This document shows, piece by piece, positions 59,945-64,000 of a stretch of DNA of 64,000 bases. Each line of letters begins with the position of its first letter. Within the stretch, counting starts at the first letter, position 1. A program made the translations under genes and the position numbers. The stretch is from Perilla frutescens (lineage: Eukaryota; Streptophyta; Magnoliopsida; Lamiales; Lamiaceae): assembly GCA_026008535.1 (NCBI GenBank), contig BRKX01000004.1:43528501-43592500 (forward strand), written 5' to 3'. A model generated the notes under the pieces. That model was not told where the DNA came from. It did no database searches and saw nothing but the letters and a program-made list of their open reading frames with translations.

Positions 59945-62128
59945 TTAAGAGAATGCAGTGTCAGTTGCATTAAGCTGCTTGTATACACAATCCAAAGTCA
60001 TTAGCAATTGGACCCGATCATTCTTAGGTAGGAGTGACACATTATTTATTAAAAAATAAGTGACTGCAAGTGCACGGTGTTATTGTAATATACAGGTGAG
60101 CAAGAGTATCATATTCTACAAATACTGCAACTCCTATGTTCTCAAACATAAGTACTAAATTAATGTCTAGACTCTAATTACGCAGGTAGAAGGGAAATAA
60201 CTAAAAGCAAATAAAAATAGCAAATTAAAATACTTAAACTGATTAATGGAAAAACCTAGGATTTAGGGAAACTAGATTATTATCTCATTTATTCATATTC
60301 ATTGATTCTTTCAACCCGACTTTAGTTTTTAATTTATCAATGGTGAACAATCATTGGTTTGTTATCATGCTACTTGTTAAGGTATAAACCATGACATAGA
60401 TATAATGAACATGCACTTCACTTGGTCTGTTCTTCACACATGTCATTACTCACAATCAAGCACACAAAGATTTATTGAACCCTATGCAATACTTGTTCAC
60501 TGGGTCGGTTCTTCCAAACACACATAACCTGAATTTTATATTTCTATCAATTAATTCTCATTCGGTGAGTACATCAAATTAATCAACTAGCATGCACAAA
60601 TGGCGATCAAGCATTCATATAAGATATAAATAAGCTCATAGAAATCAAGTCCCGAGAAATAACATAAAGAAAGCAATCAACTTATATTAATAAAATCCAT
60701 AATATCTAATCCTGAAAATCTAGTTATGAAAGTGGCTAGACATAATTAAATAAATAATAAAACTAGAGTATAAGCATTCATGATGAAATAAACAAAATAA
60801 ACCAAATAACATGGGAAAATCCAGCTGTCTTTATCTCGTCTACAGTAGCACCCGATTTCTAGCAACCTTGACACCTCCTCGTGAGTAGATGGCAAACCCT
60901 CATTTTCTCTTCTCTTCTCTATTCTCTCTTATGTCTCACTAATCTCCCTTGGAACATATGAGTTGTTTATCAAAATGGAGGCTTTTATATCTAGGTTTAA
61001 AATTCTAAATTGGAGATAAAAAATCACATTCATGCAGACCCGAGCACATGGATCAACCGAGCCATTTCAATTGACCGAGAAGCATGATTTTACGCAAGGT
61101 CAACCCAATTTAATTGGGTCGAGTCGACCTACCTCTTGACAAATTACACTGGCTTAGTTCGACCGATACTTTACGGGTTGACCTAAGTATATTTTCGCAC
61201 TGGGCTTTGGATTTTCATAGGCTTTGATCATTTAATCTAGTAGACTTTAATTATATATTTAATTAAGCCCAAGAACTTAATTAAAACTTTCTTCAACTCT
61301 TCATGCCCATATTTGACTATTTTGCTTCAATTATGCAATGAAAATGCAACTATTACTACAAAACAGCAAACACATCAAAAACCACAAATGATAATAGATA
61401 AAACACAGCTATATAAAATACACAACTTAATATAATAAATATCATGAATTCATATCCAAAAATTGTGCAAAATACATAGCTGTCAAGGAGCATCTTAACA
61501 AAAGAGAGCTAAAATATTTTGATATGGATACACAACTTTTTCTTTAAGTAAATGAGGTTTAATAATTCAAACATACATTTTGAATAAAAACTCACGGTTC
61601 TCTCTTTCTAAACTTGAGTTGGTATAATTCGAAAACTGGCTCAACTGAGCTCGATATTCATCAGATTATTTTCACTCAAAATTATAGTTTTTATAGTACT
61701 AAAAATAAGGAATTTAATGAAAATCATTTGAAAAAATAGCTCTAAATAGTATCTGGAATTCAAACGTTGAAAAATCAAAAATTTATTGCAATTAATTTGA
61801 AGATCGAATGAATACAAGACTATAGATAACATGAAGTTTCCTTATTCAACTATTCATGAAGAGTAGATCTAAGATTTACATAATATGAAAACAGAGAAAT
61901 ACAAAAAACACACGAAATCGGTAGGATTAAAGATACAATGAATACAAAAACATATTTAAAACATGAAGTTTTTGCATTTGGCGTGCCCAATTAGCCTAGA
62001 TTGGAGAATGTACCTTTCTCATAAGGTGGCGGCGGCGGCGGCTTGTCGGCGATGGGTGGTGGCGGCGTAATGGCTCTGCCGACGGTCATTTTCTCCCTCG
62101 TTGCTCGACCTCTCTCTTGATTTTTCAT
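59945..62128 (-). CDS. Weak candidate small gene, three exons, unknown function
   Basis: Exons on the minus strand could be 62014-62089 (or from the in-frame ATG at 62128), 61596-61649 and 59945-60063. Both joins are phase 1 and give 82 (or 95) residues. The first exon encodes MTVGRAITPPPPIADK and a proline run. The second has QLSQFSNYTNSSLEREN with a strong GTGAGT donor. The third has SLLPKNDRVQLLMTLDCVYK. The second acceptor lacks a pyrimidine tract. The third acceptor sits at the edge of an LTR-like insertion, so the model may be partly chimeric or the gene broken. I do not recognise the family. Confidence 0.3.
60064..61490 (-). repeat. LTR-like segment (gypsy-type), minus orientation
   Basis: It starts near TGACTGCAAGTGCACGG, a phrase I recognise from the inner end of plant gypsy-type LTRs, and ends near gctgtca. 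A minus-strand TATA box TATAAAAG lies at 60982-60989. Long runs of non-coding sequence resemble LTR leader text. No target duplication or primer site was confirmed, and it may be a solo LTR within an intron of the candidate gene. Confidence 0.4.
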
Positions 62129-64000
62129 GCGTGAAGGCCCGTTCTTAAATGATCAATTGAAAATGAAACTCTAGGCCCAATGATTTTTAAATTTGGGCCA
62201 TATAATTTAAAATATATCAGCTAAATCATTTTTTACATACAATTACTTTTTGAAAAATAATATATTAGTGTTCAAAAACCTACTTTTTGACTAAAAGGTG
62301 TGTCGATGATTCATTTGAACTCGGAACTGAAAACTTCAAAGTCCGACACGACCATTGAAACATTTGCTACCAACCCAATCAAAACACAGATTTTTTAAAT
62401 GACCTTATATGTAGATGAAATTTATTTGTATAAAAAGATTACCTACGTGTTGCGACTTATATACGATTTAATCAAAATTGAGTTTTATCTTATTATTTTT
62501 ACCTACCAAAAAGGTTTATAAGACTAATAAAAATATTTTGGGAATTCAAGGGCATTACATTAGTAACCTCAATTCACTCATTCAGACGATGGGATAATTA
62601 CACGGAAAAATCTCAGAAGTGATAGTTTGTATTCATGACTTAGTCTTGAAATGACGTTGATGCAACATCGAATGTTAAAAGTAAAAGAGGGTTGGGTTTA
62701 AACTTCAATGCATGGGTTATTTGACCGTTGTGCCAATTTTTCCATTTGATAGTTGAAGGTCATGAAATTGTTCTTAAAATTTCACTATCAAATTTTGCAT
62801 ACAATTATGTGGACGTGTTAAGTCTGATGATTATGGAGGGTTCTAATTGAGCCATTTTTAAAAGTTTGAATTTATGGTTGAAGTGAAAATTACATGAAAT
62901 TTGGCTCATAATAAATTCGCCAATTAAGTTGTGCATTTCCAATATACTAAGTTACCTCAACATTGCTGAATATCGAGGTGGTCGTAGCATGCACCAAGGG
63001 AAAGATAGACTGTTCTAGTAGTTGGAAACTTATTGCTCTCTCCAAAATAAGCCAGCAATCATGTTATGACATTGAGCTCTTTTTCTCCAGTCGATCGGTG
63101 CCCAATCCTTGTGTATAAGGGGGAAAAATCATAGGTTTAGGTGACATTTGTGAATGAGAATCATTTGTTAGTATAAATGATGTTCACTAGTTTAATTGTC
63201 ATTTATTTTGGCAAATCATGTATTGTGCTAATAGTGGTCTTTACAGACTACCAAGCCATGATCCTTATCCAATGTGATGTTTAAGGAACATTTGAACCAA
63301 GGGTGTTAGACTTGGAGAGAATTTTATTCCTCATGTTGATCTTAAAGATGTCTCTGACCGATATTTATGGTAGTTTCCTTCTTGGGAAACAGACCTATTG
63401 CTTCTGATTCTTTATGGATCAAGTTAGGTTTTTTATCACCGTCTTTGAAGAGAATTACTTTGAAGATTCACCCTAATCATTGAAGGAAGCCTCTTACTCA
63501 ATAAGGCAACAAATCCTATCAACATGGAATCAAACTTCATAAGACAAGACTCGAAGAAGAAAGGCAGTTCGAGTTTCTATATGAAGATCATTCGATTATT
63601 ATTGAATGGTGTGCATATTGAATATTGTTTACGATCTCTAAGTGTATTGAGTTGTAATATTTGATAGGATTTTATTGTGCCCACTAGTGTTGTTCCTCAT
63701 CCTATTCAATGTGAAGTTCTAGTGGTTTATTTTGTCTAGTGCAAACACTTTGGGTACGTAACTTGTTTGCTGAAGTTCATGACCTCATGGAGATTGAAAG
63801 AGAGACCAAGTATGACACTTGGGACTTAGGTGGATCTTACCTTTTCAATTCATTGGAAAAAATATATTGTTAAAAAATGAGATCAAGTAGGTGATCCTAT
63901 TGTGTGACTCATTTGTTGAATCTAACTTTGAATGAGTAGATTGCTTCTCTATTGGGTGTGGCTCTCTAGAGTAGGTGTGTTCACAAATGGTGTTAAGATA
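62129..64000. other. Intergenic sequence to the right edge
   Basis: No open frame or recognisable domain. The stretch 63230-63850 is less AT-rich and reads like a long-decayed coding or retroelement sequence, but no motif can be named. Confidence 0.3.

Noticed and set aside
1..64000. CRISPR array, phage, operon or integron-like system
   Set aside because: Base composition, introns and repeat content are those of a plant nucleus; no regularly spaced direct repeats with unique spacers or bacterial gene layout were seen.

Overview
The window reads as nuclear DNA of a flowering plant, almost certainly a eudicot: it is AT-rich, its genes are split by short AT-rich GT-AG introns, and it carries an expansin-like B gene, a plant SBT2-type subtilase, chromovirus and Athila-like LTR retrotransposons, an L1-type LINE tail, a tRNA-derived SINE family, Stowaway MITEs and Helitrons. 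I cannot name the species. No rRNA, tRNA, CRISPR array or prokaryotic operon is visible.

Layout. 1-2517 is the edge of a minus-strand Athila-like element (leader, primer binding site, full LTR). 2518-4100 holds an unclassified retroelement-like stretch and the 3' end of a LINE. 4615-4827 is a SINE. 5545-15967 is a stack of DNA transposons; the outer one (6855-15967) was invaded by a second TIR element and by a 5.8-kb chromovirus whose two LTRs differ at about one base. 16276-18825 is an intact four-exon expansin-like B gene on the minus strand. 19500-23145 has two more SINEs of the same family and two TIR elements side by side. 23998-36423 is dominated by two Helitrons of about 4.9 and 4.6 kb, one containing a solo LTR and the other containing Stowaway MITEs. 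36424-50700 is AT-rich, made of Helitron ends, tandem repeats, an LTR and decayed DNA, with no convincing gene. 51412-52368 (a His-rich unknown gene, plus strand) and 52651-55788 (a complete eight-exon SBT2 subtilase, minus strand) form a tail-to-tail gene pair. 56320-64000 returns to repeats: a TIR element, a Stowaway, two LTR-like regions, and a weak candidate small gene.

Functionally, the solid host genes act outside the cell: the expansin-like protein in the wall and the subtilase in the secretory pathway or apoplast. They do not form a pathway; the rest is a record of nested transposition. The most unusual pattern is that several different TIR elements share one plan, a pyrimidine-rich leader followed by an array of short degenerate motifs whose sequence differs between families.
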